Source: Onthophagus taurus
Taxonomy: Eukaryota; Arthropoda; Insecta; Coleoptera; Scarabaeidae
DNA length: 64,000 bases
NCBI RefSeq assembly: GCF_036711975.1
Contig: NC_091971.1
Coordinates: forward strand, 27,163,501 to 27,227,500
Direction of reading: 5' to 3'
Shown here: positions 32,982 through 41,859 of the stretch, one piece after another
Layout of the letters: each line of letters opens with the position of its first letter
Position numbering within the stretch: position 1 is the first letter of the stretch
The notes under the pieces: generated by a model
The model's database searches: none
Seen by the model: only the letters and a program-made list of their open reading frames with translations
Told to the model about the DNA's origin: nothing
Program-made: the position numbers and the translations under genes

Positions 32982-35217
32982 CACTATGCCGTCCGGCGAC
33001 ACCACAGTGGTGTCGCGCGAAAAATATCGCTCAACGGCCGGCGTCACCACATTACGGCCCGCTTACGGATGGATCTACTATCCGTGCAAAAAGTCAAGAC
33101 CCCTCACTTTAGAGATCGATATCTTCGCAACCGATCGATGAAAAAAATTGCGACAAAGTTTGTTGTAATCACTGAACATTTCTACGTAACATATGTTAAT
33201 TTGAAAATGTTCGGATCCGCGGTTCTCTTTTTATCGCGAGTTAAATGAAAAAAGTACCCGATTTTTGAGTGTGCCGGCAACTTTGTCAACTTTGCGATTT
33301 TTTTTCTCGAAAACTATTTGACGAAAAAATTTCAAATTTGAACTGGTGGTAAACCGATGTGTTCTTAATGTGGGGCATAGTTTATTTTTTCAATATTCCA
33401 TATAGTTTCGCGGAAAATCGCGGTTTAGTAGGATGCGGTTATTTCGGAAACGACCTGGCGGATTTCAACGCGGTTTTTACCAAAATATGTCAAATCATGT
33501 CGGTTGTCGAATTCCGTTATCAGTTTTTCAAAATTAGGGCCCCCTATTTTGTTAAGGACGATTTAATGGAATTACAAATCAAAGAGAAACAGAAGTAAGC
33601 CATGCGGGGAGGGGTGGGATTCCGGCCAATCGGAACAGAGTTGAAGAGATGTTGCTGGCATGCGCTTCGGACGGGCCGTGGCGAATAATATTTAAAATTT
33701 TAGATAAAATTATTTTATTTCAAATTCAATAAATATGTTTCATTTTTGTATACAAGACATGAATAATGCATATAAATTTAAACAAAATAGCTTGGCACTA
33801 TTTTCTTCAAAATTTTTAATTTTGTTTTTGACATAATATATCACTTATACATGGACAATTACTACAATTGTGTAGAACTTGCGGAGAATTTACTTACAAA
33901 GAAAATTCTAGTCTGTGAAACGATGCGACAACATAGAGGATTTCCAGAAAAATTAAACTTCGTAAACGAAGAAGATGCCGTGTTTGTTCCAAAAACAAAA
34001 AAAGAAGGACAACGAATTTAATGTGCAAGTCTTGTGGAGTTGCGTTACATCTTGGGGATCGTTTTGCTTCATATCATCAAAAAGAGAAACACTAAGTAGG
34101 TACCAATGAAAATATAAATCAAGAAACATATATGCCAAAATACGTATTTATTTGTTGTGTGGTTTACGTATTAGTTTATTGTTTATTGTTATTCTTACTA
34201 TTGTTTTGTTGTATTTATTTTGTGGTTTCAATAAAAGTACATTATTATTATTATTATATAAAACATACAAATTTTACATTTATTTACATTTATTCGAAAT
34301 TTCGTGAAAATAGCTAGACAGGATTGAAAATCAGGAGAACTAGCAATAAGATTAATATAACATAATAAAAATAAAATAATAATAATAATTATTAATATTC
34401 TTGAATATGTTAAAAACAAAATAAAAAATTTTGAAGAAAATAGTGCCACGCTATTTTGTTTAAATTTATATGCATTATTCATGTCTTATATACAAAAATG
34501 AAACATACTTATTGAATTTGAAATAAAATAATTTTATCTAAAATTTTAAATATGATTCTCCACGGCCCGTCCGAAGCACACGCCAGCAATATCTCTTCAA
34601 CTCTGTTCCGATTGGCCGGAACCCCCATGGCATATTTCTGTTTCTCTTTAATTTGTAATTCCATTAAATCGCCCTTAAAAAATTAGGGAGCCCTAATTAT
34701 GAAAAACTGATAACGAAATTCGACAACCGACATGATTTGACATATTTTGGTAAAAACCGCGTAGAAATCCGCCAGGTCGTTTCCGAAATAACCGCATCCT
34801 ACTAAACCGCGATTTTCCGCGAAACTATATGGAATATCGAAAAAATAAGATATGCACCACATTAAGAACACATCGGTTTACCACCAGTTCAAATTTGAAA
34901 TTTTTTCGTCAAATAGTTTTCGAGAAAAAAAATCGCAAAGTTGACAAAGTTGCCGGCACACTCAAAAATCGGGTACTTTTTTCATTTAACTCGCGATAAA
35001 AAGAAAACCGCGGATCCGAAAATTTTCAAATTAATATAGGTTACGTAGGAATGTTCAGTGATTACAACAAACTTTGTCGCAATTTTTTTCATCGATCGGT
35101 TGCGAAGATATCGATCTCTAAAGTGAAGGGCCTTGACTTTTTGCACGGATAAGTAATCTGAATATTCTGCCGGCGCCGAGCGAATAAATTTTTGCGAAAC
35201 GTGCGGACGGCAAAGTG
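32982..35217. mobile_element. piggyBac-like element with long inverted arms, 2236 bp
   Basis: It is flanked by TTAA at 32978-32981 and 35218-35221. The intact 3' LTR has a single TTAA at the same point. The ends CACTATGCCGTCCG and CGGACGGCAAAGTG are imperfect inverted repeats. Most of each half is also inverted: about 33070-33840 and about 34420-35160 form arms of roughly 750-800 bp, with around 580 bp between. Each arm holds the same 60-codon open frame (PYSFAENRGLVGCGYFGNDL). It has no known relatives that I recognise and may simply be arm sequence. The centre keeps the 3' part of a piggyBac transposase. Confidence 0.85.
33851..34095 (+). pseudogene. piggyBac transposase remnant (last catalytic block and cysteine-rich tail)
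   Basis: 33851-34020 reads MDNYYNCVELAENLLTKK, then ETMRQHRGFP, the region around the last conserved aspartate of piggyBac transposases, ended by TAA. The overlapping frame at 34021-34095 reads CKSCGVALHLGDRFASYH, the C-terminal cysteine/histidine-rich domain. Everything upstream is replaced by the inverted arm. Confidence 0.75.
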
Positions 35218-35372
35218 TTAATAAAATGATTTGTTATATAATTTACAAAAAACAAAAAATAGATTAAAAAAATAAATTATCCATTAACAACCTAAAATGT
35301 GGTAGAATAAAAATAATTTTTAAAATTCAATAAAAATATTGTACATGATATTGAACATCATCGTACAATATT

Positions 35373-35385
35373 TGGTGACCCCGAC
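35373..35385 (+). promoter_or_regulatory. Primer-binding site, tRNA-Trp
   Basis: TGGTGACCCCGAC begins 5 nt after the 5' LTR and complements the last 13 nt of tRNA-Trp. This primer is characteristic of CsRn1-clade gypsy elements. Confidence 0.8.
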
Positions 35386-35453
35386 AGAAACACTGCAAAG
35401 TTGAGAATTGTTTGTCAAGAATTCTAAAATTGGACACAAGTCAACCCAAACCA

Positions 35454-35868
35454 AGTAGGTATAAAACAAGGCTATCTCTGACGTCAGAGGTAGCCGTAGT
35501 CAAGGACACCCTTCCCCCTCCACCTCCCGGCTTCCAGCCGACAAGGTTGCCCTCTAGCGGCGGGTAGCTGAACTACACGCACGTCATCAACGCCGCCGTC
35601 GCCGCCGCCGTCGCCGCCGCCGTCGCCGCCGCCGTACCGACGCCGCTGGCGCGCGGGTTCGCGGTGCCGGATGGGCTGGTGCCGCGCGGAACGGGTTGGG
35701 CGGGTGCGGGGCGGTTGGTTGCCATACTAAATTTTTTGTTTATATAAATATAAACAACTGACGTCGTTGACCGCAAAGATTGTGTTATTGCATAATAAGG
35801 AACTGTTGCGGTTACGCCAATGATAATAATAATCTACAAAGAATTTCCGATCGTTTGTTCGGATGCGG
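35454..35868. repeat. Left terminal inverted repeat of the Polinton
   Basis: It matches the reverse complement of 51727-52139 with very few differences as far as about 35868. Recognisably similar but diverged sequence continues for another 100 bases or so. The middle part is strongly GC-rich and carries a gccgccgtc trinucleotide tract at about 35588-35635, unlike anything else in the element. It contains a 67-codon frame repeated in both copies, which I do not consider a gene. Confidence 0.9.
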
Positions 35869-36012
35869 TGTCATTAAGTGAGACAAAAACATCGTTGGAG
35901 AGTAGTGTACGCATGCCTGAACATGAAGAAGGATTTTGTTTGTAGGATATTCAGTGAATAAAGGAAAAAAAGAATTAGTTTGTTGATTAACGTTCAATAC
36001 GTCGGTAGTACA

Positions 36013-36750
36013 ATGGAACATGAAGCGTTGGAATCATCAAATTTTATAAGTAATTTGCTTATGGATTTCGAGCGACAAATAGCGGAAGAGTATGAATTAA
36101 TAAATGAAAAGCGATATGATCTCCCTCATTCGTTGAGTATTGGTACGGGTATCAGTTTAGCGCGCGGTGGATATCCTGTTGTGAAAATAGCTGCAAACAG
36201 TAAAAGAAAATGCATTCAATTGACATCGTACGAATGGGATAAATTTTGGGAAATACATGAATCTAAGGCAGATCAACATTTACTTCAAAGAAAAAAGTGT
36301 TCTTCATGTAGTGATGTAATCGAGCAAACTGATTGTAAAGAAGTGCAATTAAGCACTTACTTAAATATATTTTATGGTTGCAAAAACACTAACCTTAAAA
36401 ATCATAGAAAAATTATAAGGATACAATCTCATGGAACGGAATTAGTACTTCATTCAACAAGTTATAAAAATCTTAAGCAACTTCGTGAAACAATTACTAT
36501 GCGATTACAAAGACTACATTTGATGAATTTCCCTATATATTACACTAATTTAATACAATCTATCCTAACCAATCAATTTCAAGGCGAGAGTATGGCGGAC
36601 TATATAAAAAGAATGTCAAGTCTTACTCCCTCACTCACTCCTTTTGAGGAATTGGAGTATCGAGAGTGTGCGCTCGAGATAATTACGCTAGTTCCGGATC
36701 AAATAAAGTCTGCTATAGGTGCTTTGAAAGCGGGTGATGTTTTCAAATGA
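36013..36750 (+). CDS. Uncharacterised Polinton protein next to the left repeat
   Basis: The protein is 245 aa from the first ATG in frame; the open frame reaches back a further 11 codons without one. No domain is recognised. Visible features: an acidic N-terminus (MEHEALESSNFISNLLMDFE), a four-cysteine motif with CSSCSDVIEQTDC near residue 98, and a predicted helical C-terminal half. A second frame (36737-36976) overlaps its end by 14 nt in the +1 frame and reads as a natural continuation. The two could therefore be one ancestral protein separated by a single-base change. Function unknown. Confidence 0.6.
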   Translation: MEHEALESSNFISNLLMDFERQIAEEYELINEKRYDLPHSLSIGTGISLARGGYPVVKIAANSKRKCIQLTSYEWDKFWEIHESKADQHLLQRKKCSSCSDVIEQTDCKEVQLSTYLNIFYGCKNTNLKNHRKIIRIQSHGTELVLHSTSYKNLKQLRETITMRLQRLHLMNFPIYYTNLIQSILTNQFQGESMADYIKRMSSLTPSLTPFEELEYRECALEIITLVPDQIKSAIGALKAGDVFK

Positions 36751-36976
36751 AGACTTCGTCTATATCATAGATAAGAAACATAATTTTGTAACATGTAAGG
36801 AATTGGAGAGCATTTGGTGTAAACTTTCACCAGAGAAGCAAGAAAAATTGAAATATCATTTACCCTGTTACAAACATTATAATGTTGGTGGTGGGGGTGA
36901 TGAAATAGACGGACCTCCAATCTCTATAACAAAGTGTAGTGTATGTGTTGAGAAGTGTGATATATGCACATATTAA
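36737..36976 (+). CDS. Small Polinton protein overlapping the first gene
   Basis: About 80 aa: FVYIIDKKHNFVTCKELESI, then SPEKQEKLKYHLPCYKHYNV, a glycine patch, and CSVCVEKCDIC at the C-terminus (a possible metal site). It lies in the +1 frame relative to the preceding gene and overlaps it by 14 nt. Either it is a separate small gene or the detached C-terminus of its neighbour. I see no canonical +1 frameshift site at the junction. Confidence 0.45.
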   Translation: MFSNEDFVYIIDKKHNFVTCKELESIWCKLSPEKQEKLKYHLPCYKHYNVGGGGDEIDGPPISITKCSVCVEKCDICTY

Positions 36977-37004
36977 TTGTTTGAACGTTGTCGCGAGAAG
37001 AATA

Positions 37005-37430
37005 ATGAATTTCACCATATTTTACACAGTAATGCAAAGTACACTACTCATCAAAGCACCTCAAACTACAAAAGAGGTATCAATTAGTTTCGATCCGGAT
37101 TACACAAGAAAAGATCTAGATATAAAGTGGTTACCCATGAAGCAGATGATGGAGGAAGATGTATTTTCTATTATACCAAATTGTTCGCGTGAATCCATTA
37201 TTACATTTAAAGCCAAATTCACTTTGGAAGATAATAGTATTATAACCAGTAAATGGATTTCGGTATTATACGATATAGATTTAATTTCAATATGTTATAA
37301 TAATATTGCGATAGTTATATTTGCTTCAATAATAATATTAATAGGAATTACATATAGTTGCATACTTTTATTTAATAATATTTATGAAAGTTGTATACAA
37401 TTTGGTGTGATAATATTAAGCTGTGTATAA
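37005..37430 (+). CDS. Uncharacterised Polinton membrane protein
   Basis: 141 aa from the first ATG of the frame. The N-terminal 95 residues or so are soluble-looking, with a beta-rich pattern (EVSISFDPDYTRKDLDIKWL, ESIITFKAKFTLEDNSI). They are followed by a strong transmembrane segment at about residues 100-128 (IAIVIFASIIILIGI, YSCILLF). No signal peptide is obvious. A single C-terminal anchor suggests an envelope- or membrane-associated role, but I recognise no family. It ends 64 bases from the convergent integrase gene. Confidence 0.55.
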   Translation: MNFTIFYTVMQSTLLIKAPQTTKEVSISFDPDYTRKDLDIKWLPMKQMMEEDVFSIIPNCSRESIITFKAKFTLEDNSIITSKWISVLYDIDLISICYNNIAIVIFASIIILIGITYSCILLFNNIYESCIQFGVIILSCV

Positions 37431-37494
37431 AAAGTAGGATAAATAAAGAACTTGATGAAAATTATCATATTTTATTTTATTGTTTTCGATTTAA

Positions 37495-38427
37495 TTACAC
37501 AACATCATTTTTATTAATCCAGCTATTATGTGAAGAAGGAAACCCTAACCATTTAACGTAGGCTTTATTTTTCGATCGTTTAAGTATTCGTTCAATAAGA
37601 TACACGTCCTTGAACTTAGTAGCTTGAAGTTCATGTTCATAAAAAGCACCCAAAATGGGATTATTTTCCATATCATTAAGCAGATAAGTAGGAGGATTTG
37701 TCATTTGAACTTTTCTTATTTTAAATAATTCCATACTCCAATTAGCTGTATACCCTTTTTCAAATAAAGATTTATGTTTACTAATACGAACCACCTGACC
37801 TACAATAAATTTCCCCACCCCAGCAATCTTTAGTTGAGTATATGCGCTATTTAACACTCGATCTACGTTTTCCCTGTTAACTTTAGAAGGAGCTAGACCT
37901 ATGGTTCGATGCTTTGTATTGTTGTAGTGCTTAGTCACGTCTTGAAGTATATTAATCCAAACTTGGTTGCCCCTATACAGAAACGTTTTCTGTAATTTTT
38001 CTTTGAGCGTTCTAATGACTCGTTCAGCCATTGCTGCTTTCATGGTGGTAAATGTGGAATAATGGTTTATGTTATGTTTATCAAGCAATTTTTTTAGTTC
38101 TACATTATAGAATTCTTTTCCTGCATCAGTTTGAAAATTTTTCGGAATCCTTTTATCTTCAGAAAAAATGCTGCTTAATGCTATTCGTACATCTTTACCT
38201 GTCTTAGTCTTTAAAGCTCTAGTCCAGAGATATTTTGAAAAACAATCAACAACAATCAATATATATTTATGGTTCTTATTGCTCTTAGCATGTGCTGACA
38301 TGTCAGCCAAATCCGCTTGCCATAAATCATCTAATCCTTTAACAATTGTTCGTCGTCTTGGAAAACGTTTCCTGGATGGTTTATGTAACTCTTCGATTAT
38401 TTGCTTTCTTATGTCGATCTCATTCAT
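37495..38427 (-). CDS. Polinton retroviral-type integrase with chromodomain
   Basis: 310 aa. Catalytic core: first aspartate in LWQADLADMSAHAKS (about residue 39), second in FQTDAGKEF (about 100), glutamate in AERVIRTLKEKLQ (about 134). A C-terminal chromodomain follows at about 272-310 (VYLIERILKRSKNKAYVKWL, SWINKNDVV). It joins the linear DNA to the host chromosome; the 6-bp duplication is its footprint. The length and domain order are those of Polinton integrases, and the frame is intact. It is last in the leftward block ATPase, 359-aa protein, fibre-like protein, integrase. Confidence 0.93.
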   Translation of the reverse strand: MNEIDIRKQIIEELHKPSRKRFPRRRTIVKGLDDLWQADLADMSAHAKSNKNHKYILIVVDCFSKYLWTRALKTKTGKDVRIALSSIFSEDKRIPKNFQTDAGKEFYNVELKKLLDKHNINHYSTFTTMKAAMAERVIRTLKEKLQKTFLYRGNQVWINILQDVTKHYNNTKHRTIGLAPSKVNRENVDRVLNSAYTQLKIAGVGKFIVGQVVRISKHKSLFEKGYTANWSMELFKIRKVQMTNPPTYLLNDMENNPILGAFYEHELQATKFKDVYLIERILKRSKNKAYVKWLGFPSSHNSWINKNDVV

Positions 38428-38513
38428 GTTAATACAATAAAAGTACTTAATATAATGATAATTTTGTTAAATAAGCAGCCTTTTTTATTCGATTAGGTTA
38501 TATTTCAATCAAT

Positions 38514-39095
38514 CTAAATTATTAAATTAAGTTCGGTAGCTATGAGTGAAAAAGATTTTTCCATGCGTAATTTTAATTCATTGGTTGTATTTGAAATATT
38601 TTTAAGTTCATAGGCTACGTCTGATATTTTCGAAATAACATCAAGCATTTTATCATCCTGTTTATCTTTTATATATTCTTGAATAGAGGGTTCGCTATCT
38701 TTCAAATTCTGCTTCAATGTATTCGTTAGATTCGAAATAGTCTTTCCCATATCTAATTTTAATTGATTATGTTTTTCTGTTAACTCATTTATTTTCACAA
38801 TTTCTTCATTGAGAAAATCAGTAGCTTTATTTAAATCACGAAAACCATTATCGTATATACGAAATACGTTATTGCAACGGGAAATTTCGCTTTTAAGACG
38901 ATAATTTACTTTTCGAGCAAGTTTATCAACATAATCTTTTGTTGCAACATCATTCTCGTTAAGAGGATTGGATACATTACATATACGTTTGTTTTCTCCG
39001 TTTACATCTCCATCGTTCGTAATACCCATATGAAATCCTACATTGTGATATACAATTTGTACAGTGTTTTCATGAAAGTTTCCGAATTTATCCAT
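38514..39095 (-). CDS. Coiled-coil, fibre-like Polinton protein
   Basis: 193 aa. The N-terminal part contains ICNVSNPLNENDVATKDYVD. Its N-P-x-N-x-x-D-V/A-A-T-K-x-Y-V-D pattern is the repeat found at the shaft of phage tail-fibre and other trimeric attachment proteins. The rest is almost entirely heptad-like coiled coil (about residues 55-190). The start codon follows the stop of the upstream gene by one base, so the two are likely expressed together. A capsid-attached fibre or spike is my inference; no receptor-binding head is visible. Confidence 0.6.
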   Translation of the reverse strand: MDKFGNFHENTVQIVYHNVGFHMGITNDGDVNGENKRICNVSNPLNENDVATKDYVDKLARKVNYRLKSEISRCNNVFRIYDNGFRDLNKATDFLNEEIVKINELTEKHNQLKLDMGKTISNLTNTLKQNLKDSEPSIQEYIKDKQDDKMLDVISKISDVAYELKNISNTTNELKLRMEKSFSLIATELNLII

Positions 39096-39096
39096 T

Positions 39097-40176
39097 TCAA
39101 TAAATGATGTTTGCTTCTTTTAGTTCTTCTATTATAGATACAATTTCGTTATTATGAGATGTATTACCAGCTTGTTGAGAACTAACTAATAATCGCAGTC
39201 TATCTACAAGTTCATTTATATCATCAAAATATACGTATTGATAGGGTCTAGTATCTCCAGCTATTAAATTTAAAGATGAGGAGCTATGTCCGAATCCAAT
39301 TCGTGAACTGATTGCTGTTGCCGTCGACTTAGTTCTTTTACGAGAAGTGCGAGGCGTGCTGTCTCCTCCTTGACTATCAATCATCCGCTTTATAATGTTT
39401 CTATATTTAAATGATTTGTTACCCTTTATTTGCTCATTAGGATTATTATTACGTTTATGAGCATTTGTATCATTCAATATCTCTTGGTATTTATTCATAT
39501 CATTTTCGCTATACTCCATAGGAATTTTTTTAAACAGCAATTCATATAGACCAGCAGTTCCTTTGTATTTCTTTTTAGTGGTATCAATAATTATATCGCC
39601 ATTAGCATCAAACGTAACATTACTATTTCCAATGCTCCATGACTCAACGACCGGATCATGTACAATACCAAATGTTGGATCATGAAAGTCTTCCTTCCCT
39701 GTTAATAAACCATGTATATACTTTCTAGGTAGTTCATGATATTGTTCAAGATATTCATTCGTTGATTCATGCGATATTTTCATTGGCTCCTCTTGTTTTC
39801 TTTCATCTGTTGAAGATAAGAAATATTCGGGTTCGTACGTGAATATTTCATCGCTCGCTTGAAGAGGTGAAATTGTCGGTTGAGTTTTATTTTGATTCAA
39901 CGGTTCTGTTTTAAGTGGTAGCGGCTTAACGTCCTTCGTTTCAGTTGGCTCCGTTTTAGGATGTTTTTTAAGCGTTTCAATTAACGTATCCAGAGGTTTA
40001 ACTATTGGTTTATTGATACGTTCTAATTCTTTTTCTTGTCCTTCTTTACCAACTTTAATGGCTAAATATTTACGTCGAATAGCATCGCTGAGATGAATTA
40101 TATCTGAATTCAATTTATCAGATTTTTTTGTTTTTAATGTCCTTTTAGGATGTAGCCGTTTCGTAGGTTTTTCCAT
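39097..40176 (-). CDS. Polinton protein with a DUF8207-like region
   Basis: 359 aa. The N-terminus is basic, with a long disordered, lysine/proline-rich linker (about residues 1-130). Next comes a conserved block near 165-230 (SWSIGNSNVTFDANGDIIID, YKGTAGLYELLFKKIP), a second basic stretch (TPRTSRKRTKSTATA), and the C-terminal YVYFDDINELVDRLRLLVSS ending in IEELKEANII. This combination is common in insect Polinton-borne proteins and, to my knowledge, is catalogued only as a domain of unknown function. Its place between the ATPase and the fibre-like gene suggests a virion role. Confidence 0.65.
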   Translation of the reverse strand: MEKPTKRLHPKRTLKTKKSDKLNSDIIHLSDAIRRKYLAIKVGKEGQEKELERINKPIVKPLDTLIETLKKHPKTEPTETKDVKPLPLKTEPLNQNKTQPTISPLQASDEIFTYEPEYFLSSTDERKQEEPMKISHESTNEYLEQYHELPRKYIHGLLTGKEDFHDPTFGIVHDPVVESWSIGNSNVTFDANGDIIIDTTKKKYKGTAGLYELLFKKIPMEYSENDMNKYQEILNDTNAHKRNNNPNEQIKGNKSFKYRNIIKRMIDSQGGDSTPRTSRKRTKSTATAISSRIGFGHSSSSLNLIAGDTRPYQYVYFDDINELVDRLRLLVSSQQAGNTSHNNEIVSIIEELKEANIIY

Positions 40177-40197
40177 GACTACACGAGCTATTTTTAT

Positions 40198-40893
40198 TTA
40201 TAACAATATATACTCATCGAATTTGAATTTATAGCGTCCGTCTTTTATATCTCTATCTTTATCGATAACGAGAAATCCGTATTTATTTTTCCAGCATAGA
40301 TTACACATGGAATGAAAATCTTCAAATCTCATATCCGGATCAACGTGATTAAGGAATACATGTTTAAGATTGCAGGCGTCTTGTTTAAATAAAATCATTA
40401 AATTAACATTATCTCGAATTAATTGTTTAGGTACTTTGGAATACGATTGAGCTAAATAAAAACTATCAACAGAGTTATGTCTCCCCATGGAATAGAACTG
40501 TTGAATTATTTTCTGGTTGCTAAGGGAAACATCATCGAAAATAAAGACTGAATTAGGTAACGCCTTATTCGGTTCAATTACTTCATCATTCTCTTTATAG
40601 GGAAAGTATCTTACGCCTTTCACTGCATTTAAAATATGTTCCAAAAACTTATACTTTGGTTGATATAGCGATTTTGAATAAACGTATACATTTTCAAACT
40701 TTAAACCATTAGGATCGAAAAGAAGGGATAGCATTACATTAGTTTTTCCACAATTACTAGGTCCTGCTATTATCGCTCGTATAGTGTTCGGTAACTGTTC
40801 TCCGTGACGTCTAGCTAACAACGAATTTTTTACTACTACTCGATCATCGATGTCGTGTACTTCAATTTTGTTTTTTACTTTTATAAGGCGCAT
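40198..40893 (-). CDS. Genome-packaging ATPase (A32-like, FtsK/HerA superfamily)
   Basis: 231 aa. The Walker A motif is AGPSNCGKTNVM at about residues 43-54. Walker B is SVFIFDDVSL near 117-126, followed by the conserved MGRHNSVDSFYLAQSYSKVP. Length and motif spacing match the packaging ATPases of Polintons and adintovirus-like elements, which pump DNA into preformed capsids. It is the first gene of the leftward block. A TATA-like catataaag lies immediately upstream of the ATG, and only 48 bases separate it from the divergent PLA2-like gene. Confidence 0.93.
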   Translation of the reverse strand: MRLIKVKNKIEVHDIDDRVVVKNSLLARRHGEQLPNTIRAIIAGPSNCGKTNVMLSLLFDPNGLKFENVYVYSKSLYQPKYKFLEHILNAVKGVRYFPYKENDEVIEPNKALPNSVFIFDDVSLSNQKIIQQFYSMGRHNSVDSFYLAQSYSKVPKQLIRDNVNLMILFKQDACNLKHVFLNHVDPDMRFEDFHSMCNLCWKNKYGFLVIDKDRDIKDGRYKFKFDEYILL

Positions 40894-40941
40894 CTTTATA
40901 TGGCTACATGAGCTTAGTCACTAGTTGCAGAATAAGAGAAA

Positions 40942-41859
40942 ATGAAATTTATATATGCGTATTACGGTGTTCTTCATGTTAGTATAATGACTAGAGACAT
41001 CGAGGGAGGAGGTGTATTTAATTCCTTTATAAACAAATTACCAATAGAATTACACATTCCGGGTTATCAGTATTGCGGTCCCGGTACAAAACTCGCCAAG
41101 CGATTAACTCGTGGAGATCCCGGAATTAATTCTCTTGATAAAGCTTGCAAAAAACACGATATCGCCTATTCGCAGAATAAAGATTTACATACACGACACG
41201 AAGCCGATAAGATATTAGAAGAGAAAGCGTGGAATAGGGTACTAGATAAAAATTCAAGTGTTGGAGAAAAAATAAGCGCTTGGCTTGTAACTAGCGGTAT
41301 GAAAACAAAAAGGAAATTAGGATTAGGTATGAAGGAGTATAAACGAAGAAGGAGAGGGCTACATAAAAATGGAGGCTCTGTTGCTTTTAATTCAAACGTA
41401 TTGAAACCAATCAAAATTAAATTAAAATCGAAAAATTTCTCTAATGAAAATTTAAATAAGTATGCGAAATATGCATTGGGTATAGCAAAAAAGACGGTAA
41501 AAAATGTTGGTGGTAAGAAAAAGATCCGCACACCTCGTATTATAGCAATTCCCTCCGTCAATGGTAGTGGTATCGCTAGTAAATCAGGAGGTTTTCTACC
41601 ATTTCTCGTACCTTTATTTGCTGGTTTGTCGGCCGCCGGTGCACTCGCATCCGGTGTAAGCAATGTCGTCAAAGCAGTAAAAGATGTGAGAGCAGCTAAA
41701 GAAAAATTTATCGAAGACCGACGGCATAACAAGGAAATGGAAGCGATAGCAATCGGAAAACAAAAATCCGGTCAAGGTCTTTTTCTAAAACCATATCGCA
41801 AAGGATTGGGTTTATTTTTAGGAAACAAAAAATCAAAAAACTCTCGCAGACGCCCTTAA
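40942..41859 (+). CDS. PLA2-like capsid-associated protein (zero-frame product)
   Basis: The frame opens at 40942, but the ATG at 40987 (MTRDIEGGGVFNSF) gives the more usual N-terminus, 290 aa. A phospholipase-A2-like domain follows: calcium-loop motif YQYCGPGTKLAKR and the catalytic pair in CKKHDIAYSQNKD, about 30 residues apart as in parvovirus VP1 and Polinton PLA2 domains. The C-terminal half is very basic (KEYKRRRRG, GGKKKIRTPRI). It has a glycine/alanine-rich hydrophobic segment (FLPFLVPLFAGLSAAGALAS) and an arginine-rich tail. A role in membrane passage during entry is inferred from the family. The last codons contain a -1 frameshift signal into the protease. Confidence 0.85.
   Translation: MKFIYAYYGVLHVSIMTRDIEGGGVFNSFINKLPIELHIPGYQYCGPGTKLAKRLTRGDPGINSLDKACKKHDIAYSQNKDLHTRHEADKILEEKAWNRVLDKNSSVGEKISAWLVTSGMKTKRKLGLGMKEYKRRRRGLHKNGGSVAFNSNVLKPIKIKLKSKNFSNENLNKYAKYALGIAKKTVKNVGGKKKIRTPRIIAIPSVNGSGIASKSGGFLPFLVPLFAGLSAAGALASGVSNVVKAVKDVRAAKEKFIEDRRHNKEMEAIAIGKQKSGQGLFLKPYRKGLGLFLGNKKSKNSRRRP

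Larger units (their letters stand above)
32932..35367 (+). repeat. 5' LTR of the CsRn1-type element, split by piggyBac
   Basis: The LTR (TGTAGTGTGCC...CATCGTACA) is about 196 bp once the insertion at 32982-35217 and one TTAA are set aside. It matches the 193-bp 3' LTR at 56853-57045 almost base for base, with a 3-nt cat duplication near 35360 as the clearest difference. Confidence 0.88.

Noticed and set aside
33359..33598. An open frame repeated in inverted orientation at 34683-34871, considered as a piggyBac-borne gene
   Set aside because: Both copies lie in the inverted arms. The frame has no recognisable family and its ends differ between copies.
35573..35776. A 67-codon open frame in the left terminal repeat of the Polinton, with an identical copy at 51816-52019
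   Set aside because: It is alanine/threonine repeat generated by the GC-rich trinucleotide tract. Its duplication follows from the inverted repeat, and no family resemblance or start context supports a gene.
38514..39095. Phage contamination as the source of the fibre-like motif
   Set aside because: The gene is flanked on both sides by Polinton genes with matching AT-rich composition and one-base spacing to its neighbour, all inside intact terminal repeats.
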